Positions 8,030 through 15,525 of a DNA stretch of 64,000 nt are shown here, piece after piece (the first letter of the stretch is position 1; each line of letters opens with the position of its first letter). The notes beneath the pieces are model-generated. The model had not been told where the DNA came from, did not search any database, and saw only the letters and a list, made by a program, of their open reading frames with translations. The DNA is taken from assembly GCF_000337795.1 (NCBI RefSeq), contig NZ_AOLP01000008.1:1-64000 (forward strand), given 5' to 3'. The DNA is from Haloferax denitrificans ATCC 35960 (GTDB lineage: Archaea; Halobacteriota; Halobacteria; Halobacteriales; Haloferacaceae). A program made the translations under genes and the position numbers.

Positions 8030-9337
8030 GGTTCCTCGATTACCAATTTCACCTCACAGACAGCCACGCGGCCACTCACCCACCTCGACGTGCGACCTCT
8101 CGTTGGAGGGTTTCAAATTACAATCTTATCTTTGTAATTCTACTTCGGCGAAATCCAGAGCGGGTCGCATTCGGTCGACTTCGCCAGGTCGTCGCGCCTG
8201 CGTCGAAGACTCGTCGACGTTGTCCAGTCCGACCCCGCCGCGGCGGAGTACGTCGACCATCTCGATTGCCGTCTCGGTACCGACTTCGGCGCGCGGGCGA
8301 GTGGAAAGATGTCGAACACGGCTCGCGTCGCCCTCGGATTGCGGTGGTAGGGACGAGCCTGTCGACGGGGGACAATCTGTGCCGAGAGCGTCGACTCCGC
8401 GAGAAGCCGCGGCCGCGAACCAGACGTCGATGTGTCGTTTCGGTCTCGGTCGGTTTTCTATTTCAGTGGTTTTCTATTTCAGAACGAGATGGACTGACTT
8501 GCGCCGTATGATTACAAACGTACCCGTGTAATCCACACGTCCTCGCCGACGAATGCGCCGCGAGAGCGGTCGTTGCGGTCGGTTTCGAGGCATTCGATAT
8601 GTTGTTCCGGCATAGTGAATCGTGCCAAGAGTCGGGGGCTAAGTTGGTGAAAGTGAATTGGACAGCGTTGGCCGCACTCGGGGCCATTCCGAGGGTCTCC
8701 ATCGAAGTTCGTCGCCGCCGTCGCGACTACCCAGAGTCGAGAGACGAACCGTCCACAGAACAGTCAGAGTGCGTCGGAACGTTCGCCGCACGTCCGCCCT
8801 CTGTCGGAGTTGGTGATAAACTCGGACGAGCGGACGCCCGTATCCCGGCTCAGACACCATGGCGCGCGTTGTCCTCGGTTCCGGTATCGAGAACAACATC
8901 GTGGCCAGAGGGAACGGACAGAGCGAATATCACGGAGACCCGATAGACGCCAGTAGACTCACGGCTGGTTTGCGGCACGACTGGACACCGGCCGACGGAG
9001 GGTATCAAAACGCCGTTCAGGAGTTCTAACTCGGCACCAAAGTTTGCGGTGGCTCACTAAGTGAGGACAAAAATGATGGCAGCGGTGTGCTGAGCTCGAC
9101 GTGGGGTGCTGTCAGGTGTTCATGAGTTTCGGTCGGGACAGACCTACTCTTCGCGTAACGCCACGTCTATGACATGACTGACACGATTGTCTCACGTTGG
9201 TCGGTTACGCGATCGACCATTTGGGCCGACGGTTGAATTCCGTATTATCTTTGTGTTCTCTGCAAATCTTTACACCGGAACGAAACACGACGACTCACCG
9301 GGTGTTTCGACAACCGTCGTGATAAGGGTTAAGTGAC
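8030..9337. other. Gene-poor, decayed stretch
   Basis: About 1.3 kb without a convincing gene. There are only short open stretches, none with start, promoter and codon bias together. Two small frames look protein-like but lack support: minus 8613-8512 (33 codons, MPEQHIECLETDRND...) and plus 8859-9029 (56 codons, MARVVLGSGIENN..., DASRLTAGLRHDWTPADGG). They could be the stumps of former metabolic genes. An inverted repeat at 8116-8139 is listed separately. Codon-position GC bias is weak compared with the flanks. I read it as eroded coding DNA next to the catabolic locus. Confidence 0.5.
8116..8139. promoter_or_regulatory. Inverted repeat AATTACA-N10-TGTAATT
   Basis: The 7-base arms are perfect and separated by 10 bases; the shape is that of a dimeric regulator's binding site. 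A closely similar element (AATTACA-N10-TGTAAT) lies at 20914-20936 between the second phosphatase and the second IclR gene. Function unknown; a weak hairpin is the alternative. Confidence 0.4.
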
Positions 9338-9359
9338 TATCGAATAGTTGACGAAACGC

Positions 9360-9467
9360 ATGCGTTGCCCAAAGTGCGATCACAGCCTCGCTATCTACGA
9401 TTCGTTTTACGACGTCGCCTTCGTCTGCGACTCGTGTGGACACGTCCTTCCGCGGGGAGCAGATTGA
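9360..9467 (+). CDS. CPxCG-type zinc-finger microprotein (35 residues)
   Basis: The ATG at 9360 opens a 35-codon frame, MRCPKCDHSLAIYDSF...VCDSCGHVLPRGAD, ending at a TGA at 9465-9467. Two CxxC knuckles (CPKC near residues 3-6 and CDSC near residues 23-26) would bind one zinc, as in the small CPxCG zinc-finger proteins common in haloarchaea, several of which affect motility, biofilm or stress phenotypes. The upstream bases contain TATCGAATAGTTG (9338-9350), which also occurs at 7113-7125 beside the first operator site. It sits alone in a gene-poor region. The motif is clear; partner and role are unknown. Confidence 0.75.
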   Translation: MRCPKCDHSLAIYDSFYDVAFVCDSCGHVLPRGAD

Positions 9468-9713
9468 ACAGACAGCTGAACCGACAGCTGGTCAACCACG
9501 CCTGTTAGCTGAATCACGGTCGCGGACCAAAGCGCCGGGAGAGGAGTCACACCCTCGGACGGCGAGTGGTCCCACTGTTTCGGAGGATGGATTTGATGCG
9601 TGCCTTCTGTTCTTCCGAAGTCGCTATGACGAGGAGTTGTCTTGCGGTTCTAATTTCTATCACTCAAAAATGTTTTCTGAGCGGTATAACTGTGGTGGTC
9701 CACTAATCACCAG

Positions 9714-9854
9714 ATGAGAGCCTATCCATCTGGATCCAAGGTTAAAGTAAGGAACGCATTAAAAACCACACTCCGAGACTTTGTGACCGACCAAGAGATG
9801 GATATCGCAGTATATGATTTATCAGATTCGTGGGGCCCGTTCGATTGTGAGTAA
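9714..9854 (+). CDS. Small hypothetical protein (46 residues)
   Basis: A 47-codon frame from the ATG at 9714: MRAYPSGSKVKVRNALKTTL... ending DSWGPFDCE at a TAA at 9852-9854. It is a mixed-charge, probably soluble polypeptide of unknown function. Base composition is more AT-rich than the neighbourhood, which suggests foreign origin or weak selection. A possible TATA-like GGTATAAC (about 9684-9691) lies about 25 bases upstream. It could be a small accessory gene or the remnant of a longer one. Confidence 0.35.
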   Translation: MRAYPSGSKVKVRNALKTTLRDFVTDQEMDIAVYDLSDSWGPFDCE

Positions 9855-10486
9855 GCAGAGGAAGCGAACGCAAACCGATGAGCCGAGTGCGTAGAAACAC
9901 CGCATAGATGCTCAAACGGCAGTATCGGTGGACTCGGGCACAGCCGAGGCGGAATCAAGCGTCGGATTTGAAGCCGAAAGAGATCGTTCGACCACTCCCG
10001 AGTTGGACCGAGTTCACGATGCGAGCGGAGCGACCCCGAAGCAGTGAGTCTTCGAGTCGTGAAACCGGGGGTTGAACTCCCCAACCTCTGCGGATCGCCT
10101 CAAATCTGAATACCCGATTTTGACGAGCGTAACCAAATATATTGAATGCCTAAGTATACCACTTGTGTCGTTGTCTACTACAGACAATGAGTATTAGCAA
10201 AAAGCCACACTATACTCGAATCAATGAGATGAATCATATGCCGCGATATAAAATTCGCTTCAGAGCGAACCACGCACAGCGCTCAGAGAGTGACTGGAGC
10301 GCTGAGCTAAACACCGAGAACAGGCGGTACGCGAGTCCTGCTACTAAATGTGCGTTCCGACAAGCGTGGGGCAACTCGCGTATCGTCGATGAGAACCGTG
10401 AACGCATCCGTTCTGCGCACGAGACGTGAGAGACTGACTTCCGCATACACAATAGATAACATGTAACAGGTCGAACGTCACGACAC
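9855..10486 (+). other. Intergenic stretch with a weak 80-codon frame
   Basis: No recognised gene. A frame from an ATG at 10187 to 10429 (MSISKKPHYTRINEMNHMPRYK...) is open for 80 codons but has no known motif and unusual Asn/Arg content; it may be chance. DNA at about 9900-10080 has the look of the 3' end of a mobile-element gene, but no transposase motif can be shown. AT-rich DNA at 10110-10190 and 10430-10480 may hold the promoter of the acetamidase gene. Confidence 0.4.
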
Positions 10487-11791
10487 ATGTCTGAAAAACC
10501 AGCTGAAACACTCGAGGTAGACGAGTTCACGCTCGGACTCGTCGGGCCCGAACAGGAGTGGGCGGGAACGGTCCGCGACGGGGGGACGGTCAAGACGCAC
10601 ACGCCCGCCGGTTGCTGGGGGCCGATGATCACACCGTCGTTCCGCGGCGGACACGAGGTCACGCGACCGATTCGCGTCGAAAACGCCGAGCCGGGCGACG
10701 CGCTCGTCGTCCGAATCAAGGACGTCGAGGTGACGAGCGTCGCGACGAGCACCGGGAGCATGGCGGAGCGAGAGGGCGCGTTCGGCGACGACCCGTTCGT
10801 CGACCACCGCTGTCCGGAGTGCGGGACACCGTGGCCCGAGACCGTCGTCGAAGGGACGGGACCGGAGTCGATTCGCTGTGCGGAGTGTGGCGCTAACGCG
10901 TCGTCGTTCGGGTTCGAGTACGGTTACACCGTCGTCTTCGACGACGACCGAACCGTCGGCATCACCGTCGGCGCCGACGGTGCCCACCAGTTGGCCGAGC
11001 GCGCCGACGAGGCGATGGCGCTCCCCGAGAACTCGCGGCAACACCCGATTTTGCTGTACGAGCCCGACGAGATGCCCGGAGCGCTCGGTCGCCTGCGCCC
11101 GTTTATCGGAAACATCGGGACGACGCCGGCGGTCGAACTCCCCGACTCGCATAACGCGGGGGACTTCGGGCAGTTCCTCATCGGTGCCGAACACGACTGG
11201 GGGCTCCCGGACGAAGCGGCGCTCGAAGCGCGGACCGACGGCCACCTCGACTCGAACGAGGTGCGGCCCGGTGCGGTGCTCATCTGTCCCGTTCGGGTCG
11301 ACGGTGCCGGGCTGTACGTCGGCGACCTCCACGCCAACCAAGGAGACGGCGAACTCTCGCTCCACACGACGGACGTGAGCGGACGGACCGAACTCGAAGT
11401 GGAGGTCATCAAGGGCCTCGACCTCCCGGGGCCGCTCTTGCTCCCGAACGAAGCGGACCTCCCGCACATCGCGAAACCCTACACCGACGCCGAGCGTGAC
11501 GCCGGGGCGGCACTCGCGGACGAGTACGACGTCGAGACGCTTCACGACGCCCTGCCGCTTCAGGTTATCGGGTCGGGCGCGACCATCAACGACGCGACGG
11601 AGAACGCGTTCGCGAGGGCGAGTTCGCTGTTCGGTATCAGCGAGGGAGAAGTTCGGTCTCGCTGTACGTTCACCGGCGGCGTCGAAATCGCTCGCCTGCC
11701 GGGCGTCGTCCAGCTGTCGATGCTCGTTCCGATAGAACTCCTCGACGAAGTTGGCCTCACAGAGACGGTCCGCGAGCAGTACGGGGCGTAG
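10487..11791 (+). CDS. Acetamidase/formamidase-family amidohydrolase with zinc-knuckle insert
   Basis: A 434-residue FmdA/AmdA-family enzyme that would hydrolyse short amides such as formamide or acetamide to ammonia and an acid in the cytoplasm. Family features include HTPAGCWGPMITPSF, ENAEPGDALVVRIKDVEVTS, GNIGTTPAVELPDSHNAGDFG and a C-terminal IGSGATINDATENAFARASSL. Around residues 105-130 is an inserted pair of cysteine knuckles, CPECGTPWPE...IRCAECG, that would bind zinc and is not needed for the family's known chemistry. The ATG at 10487 is the first plausible start. A MoaD-like gene ends head-to-tail at 11792. It could supply nitrogen; no regulator or amide transporter is adjacent. Confidence 0.9.
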   Translation: MSEKPAETLEVDEFTLGLVGPEQEWAGTVRDGGTVKTHTPAGCWGPMITPSFRGGHEVTRPIRVENAEPGDALVVRIKDVEVTSVATSTGSMAEREGAFGDDPFVDHRCPECGTPWPETVVEGTGPESIRCAECGANASSFGFEYGYTVVFDDDRTVGITVGADGAHQLAERADEAMALPENSRQHPILLYEPDEMPGALGRLRPFIGNIGTTPAVELPDSHNAGDFGQFLIGAEHDWGLPDEAALEARTDGHLDSNEVRPGAVLICPVRVDGAGLYVGDLHANQGDGELSLHTTDVSGRTELEVEVIKGLDLPGPLLLPNEADLPHIAKPYTDAERDAGAALADEYDVETLHDALPLQVIGSGATINDATENAFARASSLFGISEGEVRSRCTFTGGVEIARLPGVVQLSMLVPIELLDEVGLTETVREQYGA

Positions 11792-12052
11792 TCAGCCGCC
11801 CCGCATCGCCGGAAAGAGCTTCACCGTTTCCCCGTCCGGTATCGCGTCGTCCAACGCCGCCTTGCGCGCTCCGACCATCACTCGGACACTCGGGCGGACG
11901 CCGCCGCTCTCGTCGTAGAGGTGTGTTTCCGCGTTCGGATGGCGTGCCACGAACGCGTCGAGCAGGTCTCGAACCGTCGCCCCGCTCGGTGCTACGTCGA
12001 CCGTCTTTCCACCTGCCGCGGACCGAAGCGGCCCGTAAACGGTAACCTGCAT
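11792..12052 (-). CDS. MoaD/ThiS-like ubiquitin-fold protein (SAMP-like)
   Basis: An 86-residue beta-grasp protein from the ATG at 12052 (MQVTVYGPLRSAAGG) ending in the diagnostic Gly-Gly (FPAMRGG). The C-terminal diglycine is adenylated by an E1-like enzyme so that the protein can carry sulfur for molybdopterin/tungstopterin synthesis or be conjugated to other proteins as a small archaeal modifier. Internal motifs are VRDLLDAFVARHP and DGETVKLFPAMRGG. It converges on the acetamidase gene with no gap. A tungstopterin enzyme is encoded at 22387-24054, so a sulfur-carrier role for its cofactor is possible but not shown. Confidence 0.85.
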   Translation of the reverse strand: MQVTVYGPLRSAAGGKTVDVAPSGATVRDLLDAFVARHPNAETHLYDESGGVRPSVRVMVGARKAALDDAIPDGETVKLFPAMRGG

Positions 12053-12219
12053 ACCGAGTGCAGGGAGGCAACGCACAAATCACTACGGATGCACAGAACA
12101 CGGCCTGAATCTGCCACAGCGACTCGCAGAAGCCGGTTGCGAGCGGCCTGAAGAATGTTCAACGTCCGTGCGAAGAGATATTATTCTCACGGAGACTGTA
12201 TCCTCGTGGGCGAACGCAC

Positions 12220-13245
12220 GTGGATAAATCAATACAACCCGGGGAACCCGGCAGGGTAGTCTCACTCGAAGATATTCCGCTTCACTCGACGAACCTCCTC
12301 TCGCTACTCGACGAAGACGGCGTTATCCGCTATCAGAGTCCCTCAGTCGAGCGCTTGCTCGGGTTCGACCAAGACGAACTGGTTGGCGTTTCGTGTACCG
12401 ACTGCTTCCATCCAGACGACCGCGAGAGAGTGTACGACGCGTTCAAAAACGTCGTCTCGCGTGACGAGTACGTCGTCGAGGCCATCGAGTACCGCCATCG
12501 ACAGGGCGACGACACCTACACGTGGGTCGAATCGGTCACGTCCTCGGAGCCGACCTCCGGCGGCTACTACGTCATCAACACGCGCGACATCTCCGAGCGA
12601 AAGCAGAAACAAAAGGAGCTCGAACGCGCCAACGAGCGCCTCAAGGAGTTCGCGGACATCGTCACCCACGACCTCCGAAACCCGCTCAGCGTCGCGATCG
12701 GGCGGCTCAAACGAGCGCGTAGAGAGTTCGAAAGCGAGGAGCTCGACGCGATGGTCGAGCCGCTCAATCGGATGTCGCGGATGATAACCGAACTTCGAAC
12801 GCTCACGATGGGCCGGCGCCAAGACGCGAAGACGATGCCGGTCTCGATAGCGTCGCACGCGAAGACGTCGTGGATGGTGACCGAGACGGGGGACAGCGAG
12901 CTACGGGTGGAGATAGACCCGGCGGTCGAGTACGAGGCGGACATCGGCCTCCTCGACCACATTTTCGAGAACCTGTTTCGGAACGCGGTCGCCCACAACC
13001 AAACCCCGGTGACGGTGACCGTGGGGGCGCTTGAGGGTCGGGCCGGCTTCTACGTGGCAGACGACGGGGACGGAATCCCGCCCGAGAAAGCCGACGACGT
13101 CCTCGAATACGGCTATTCGACCGCACGCGGCGGGACCGGGGTCGGTCTCACTATCGTCAGCGAGTTCGTGGCGGCCCACGGGTGGGAACTGGCGATCGAG
13201 AACGCCGAGGACGGCGGGGCGAGGTTCGAGATTCGCACGGAGTGA
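12220..13245 (+). CDS. PAS-domain sensor histidine kinase (soluble)
   Basis: A 341-residue cytoplasmic kinase starting at a GTG (12220). A PAS domain spans about residues 25-125 (DEDGVIRYQSPSVERLLGF, HPDDRERVYDAF, VINTRDISERK), followed by a short coiled coil. The HisKA box IVTHDLRNPLSV has phospho-acceptor H150. The HATPase domain has the N-box FENLFRNAVAHN, G1 DDGDGIPPEKADD and G2 GGTGVGLTIV. There are no membrane segments, so it senses an internal signal. No response regulator is adjacent; haloarchaeal kinases are often orphans. A TATA-like GATATTATTC lies at about 12176-12185. Confidence 0.9.
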   Translation: MDKSIQPGEPGRVVSLEDIPLHSTNLLSLLDEDGVIRYQSPSVERLLGFDQDELVGVSCTDCFHPDDRERVYDAFKNVVSRDEYVVEAIEYRHRQGDDTYTWVESVTSSEPTSGGYYVINTRDISERKQKQKELERANERLKEFADIVTHDLRNPLSVAIGRLKRARREFESEELDAMVEPLNRMSRMITELRTLTMGRRQDAKTMPVSIASHAKTSWMVTETGDSELRVEIDPAVEYEADIGLLDHIFENLFRNAVAHNQTPVTVTVGALEGRAGFYVADDGDGIPPEKADDVLEYGYSTARGGTGVGLTIVSEFVAAHGWELAIENAEDGGARFEIRTE

Positions 13246-13606
13246 CGGTCGTCTCGACGGACGTCTGTGGCGGCGACGGGGCCCGCTGAGCTCCCCGGAC
13301 GCGGCGCCAAGTGCTTTGTATCGGGTGGTCGGATGTCTCGACCGCGGGTACCCGACGGACGATTCTGGTGGCGCGCGAACGAGATGCAGAGCAGAGCGCC
13401 CCGCCGACGCGAAACTCACGGGAGTCGCACGTTTCGCCCGGTCCCACCTACGCGTTCTCGTGTGATTCAGGGGATAGATTCTGTCACGCATTTAAATAAT
13501 ACTTGTAAAATTGTATCTAATTTTAGAATAAACTACTAGAATATAACTGTTGTGGAGAGAGTATATGTCATCTCAACTCATATTGTCATGGTAACGCATA
13601 GCAATC
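13246..13606 (+). promoter_or_regulatory. Intergenic region with AT-rich promoter of the glycosyltransferase operon
   Basis: The first 230 bases are GC-rich with no gene seen. From about 13490 to 13590 the DNA turns sharply AT-rich (TTTAAATAATACTTGTAAAATTG, then AGAATATAAC at about 13538-13547), unlike its neighbours. Such a block is the usual setting of a haloarchaeal promoter; the TATA-like element lies about 60 bases before the GT2 start. Confidence 0.45.
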
Positions 13607-14407
13607 ATGAGCCAGCCCGAACCACACTACAGAGAGCCATCTCTCGGCACCCATACGGCCGCTCGCTCGGTTGGGCGGGAGGAAGCGACGTCCGCCGTTC
13701 CACGGGTGTCTGTCATTATTCCGACGTACAACGAAGCCGAGAACATCCTGGACGCAATCGACCGCTGTCACGACGCCCTCGCCGACCACACCTCCGAGAT
13801 TATCGTCGTCGACGACGACTCCCCGGACGGGACGTGGCGACTCGTCGAACGGCGGTACGACGCGACTGACAACGTTCGCGTCCTCCGGCGCGAGGGGGCG
13901 CGCGGGCTGGCGACCGCTGTCGCCTACGGGTTCGCTCACGCCACCGCCGACTCCTGTGCGGTCATCGACGCGGACCTACAGCACCCACCCGAGTTGCTAC
14001 CCGACCTCGTCGATACGGTCGCCAACGACGTCGACATCGCCATCGCCAGTCGGTACGTCTCCCGCGGCGGCGTCGCCTACTGGCCGTGGCACCGCCGGGT
14101 CGTCAGTCGCGGCGCGACAGTTCTCGCTCGGCTCTGTATCCCGTCGGCGAGGGGCGTCGCGGACCCGCTCAGCGGCTACTTCGTCGTCCGCCGCGACCTG
14201 CTCCGGGAGGCGACGCTCAGCCCGACCGGGTACAAAATCCTCTTAGAACTGCTCACGCGCTGTGACGGGGCGGAGGTCCGAGAGGTCCCGTACGTCTTCG
14301 AGGACCGGCGAAACGGCGACTCGAAGCTCTCGTCTCGGGAGTACCTCGAATATCTGTTGCACCTCGCGAAGCTGTCGTACCACAGTCGCCGGCGAGCGCT
14401 CGTATGA
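13607..14407 (+). CDS. Family 2 glycosyltransferase (dolichyl-phosphate mannose synthase-like)
   Basis: A 266-residue GT-A enzyme resembling polyprenyl/dolichyl-phosphate sugar synthases, which move a sugar from a nucleotide donor to a lipid phosphate on the cytoplasmic face. Motifs are SVIIPTYNEAENI (about residues 35-47), IIVVDDDSPDGTW, the DxD region CAVIDADLQHPPE, SRYV(S)RGGVAYWP and DPLSGYFVVRRDLL. There is no C-terminal membrane segment, unlike some family members. It is the first gene of a four-gene operon; its stop overlaps the next ATG (ATGA at 14404-14407). Lipid-linked sugar production fits the membrane and GT4 proteins that follow. Confidence 0.9.
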   Translation: MSQPEPHYREPSLGTHTAARSVGREEATSAVPRVSVIIPTYNEAENILDAIDRCHDALADHTSEIIVVDDDSPDGTWRLVERRYDATDNVRVLRREGARGLATAVAYGFAHATADSCAVIDADLQHPPELLPDLVDTVANDVDIAIASRYVSRGGVAYWPWHRRVVSRGATVLARLCIPSARGVADPLSGYFVVRRDLLREATLSPTGYKILLELLTRCDGAEVREVPYVFEDRRNGDSKLSSREYLEYLLHLAKLSYHSRRRALV

Positions 14408-15525
14408 CTGACTTCCGACCCGTCCCGTTCGGTGACGCCCACCGTGCGTCGCACGCGGCACCCCACACTCACCCCGCTCACGCGAACCCCTCCGAGAAGC
14501 GCGTTGCGCTCTGTCCGCACCTCTCGCTCGAACACTACCGCGGCGGCGAGAAGTGGACCGCCACCCTCGCGAACCGGCTCGCCGCCGACGGCGTGAACGT
14601 CGCCGTTCACGCGCTCCCGTACGCGCCCGGGAACACGCGCCGCGTCGCCGTCAGAGACGTTCTCGACGCGGCCGTCCCGTACCGCGAAGCGTGGCGACAC
14701 GACCTCTCGGCGTACGACACCGCGTACGTGTTCTACGCGCCGCTTTCCGAACTGTTCTTCACCGGAGCGAGTCGGGCCATCGCCGGCATTCACTCGTGGG
14801 TTTACGTCTCGCCGCGGCTGTTCGAGTCGCATTACGGACTGGTGCCGACGGTCGTGAAAGCGCTCTACCGAACCATCGGTGCGACCGACCTCAGACGGTA
14901 CGCCGCCGTTCACACCGTGACGCCCGCGTTCAGGTCGCCGCACCCGAACACGGTGTACATCCCCAACTTCGTCGACACCGACCGCTTCTGTCCCGGGCGG
15001 GCCCCGCTCGACGACGAGTTCACCGTGCTCGTCACCGCCGCGCGCATCCGCGAGAAGGGATGGGACACGGTGCGAGCAGTCGCCCGTCGCCTCCCGCCGA
15101 ACGTTCGGTTACTGGCGACCGGAACGGGGAGCGACCCGCACGTCACGGACCTCGGATTCCTGACGGAGGACGAACTCGCGGACGCGTACGCCCGAGCGCA
15201 CGTCGTCCTCCACGCGGCCCGCGTCGACACCGATAGCATGGTGATAAACGAGGCGTGCGCCTCCGGAACGCCGGTCGTCACCACGTCGCTACCGACCCAC
15301 GACGTCGAAAACGAGGCGGTTCTCCACCGGGACACACCCGACGAGATGCTCGGCGCGATAGCGATGCTGTACGACGAGTGGGAACGCGGCGACGGCTACG
15401 ACGAGCGGTGTCGCGTCGCGCGCCGCGAGGGCGAGACGCACGGGTTCGACGTCGTCTACCCGCAACTCAAGGGCTTACTGCTCGGGGAGTCGGTCCCGGC
15501 GTCGCGCGCGGAGGTGGTCGGATGA
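14404..15525 (+). CDS. Family 4 glycosyltransferase
   Basis: A 373-residue GT-B enzyme. The N-terminal half has LCPHLSLEHYRGGEKWTATLANRLAADG (acceptor domain). The C-terminal half has the donor-binding E-x7-E region TDSMVINEACASGTPVVTT and ARIREKGWDTVRAVARRLP. It probably extends or modifies a lipid-linked glycan using a nucleotide sugar. It overlaps both neighbours by four bases (ATGA at 14404 and at 15522), so the operon is translationally coupled. Acceptor and sugar cannot be told from sequence. Confidence 0.9.
   Translation: MTDFRPVPFGDAHRASHAAPHTHPAHANPSEKRVALCPHLSLEHYRGGEKWTATLANRLAADGVNVAVHALPYAPGNTRRVAVRDVLDAAVPYREAWRHDLSAYDTAYVFYAPLSELFFTGASRAIAGIHSWVYVSPRLFESHYGLVPTVVKALYRTIGATDLRRYAAVHTVTPAFRSPHPNTVYIPNFVDTDRFCPGRAPLDDEFTVLVTAARIREKGWDTVRAVARRLPPNVRLLATGTGSDPHVTDLGFLTEDELADAYARAHVVLHAARVDTDSMVINEACASGTPVVTTSLPTHDVENEAVLHRDTPDEMLGAIAMLYDEWERGDGYDERCRVARREGETHGFDVVYPQLKGLLLGESVPASRAEVVG

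Noticed and set aside
8512-8613. 33-codon minus-strand frame MPEQHIECLETDRND
   Set aside because: It lacks promoter, motif and length; kept only as a possible gene stump in the description of the decayed stretch.
8859-9029. 56-codon plus-strand frame MARVVLGSGIENN
   Set aside because: No recognised family and no promoter; may be a fragment of an oxidoreductase gene but this cannot be shown.
9880-10090. Possible 3' end of a TnpB-type transposase or its flanking hairpin
   Set aside because: The look is suggestive, but no zinc-finger or catalytic motif of TnpB can be translated and no terminal repeat was identified.
13490-13590. AT-rich block as a replication origin
   Set aside because: No orc1/cdc6 gene nearby and no repeated origin-box-like motif; it is better explained as a promoter of the glycan operon.
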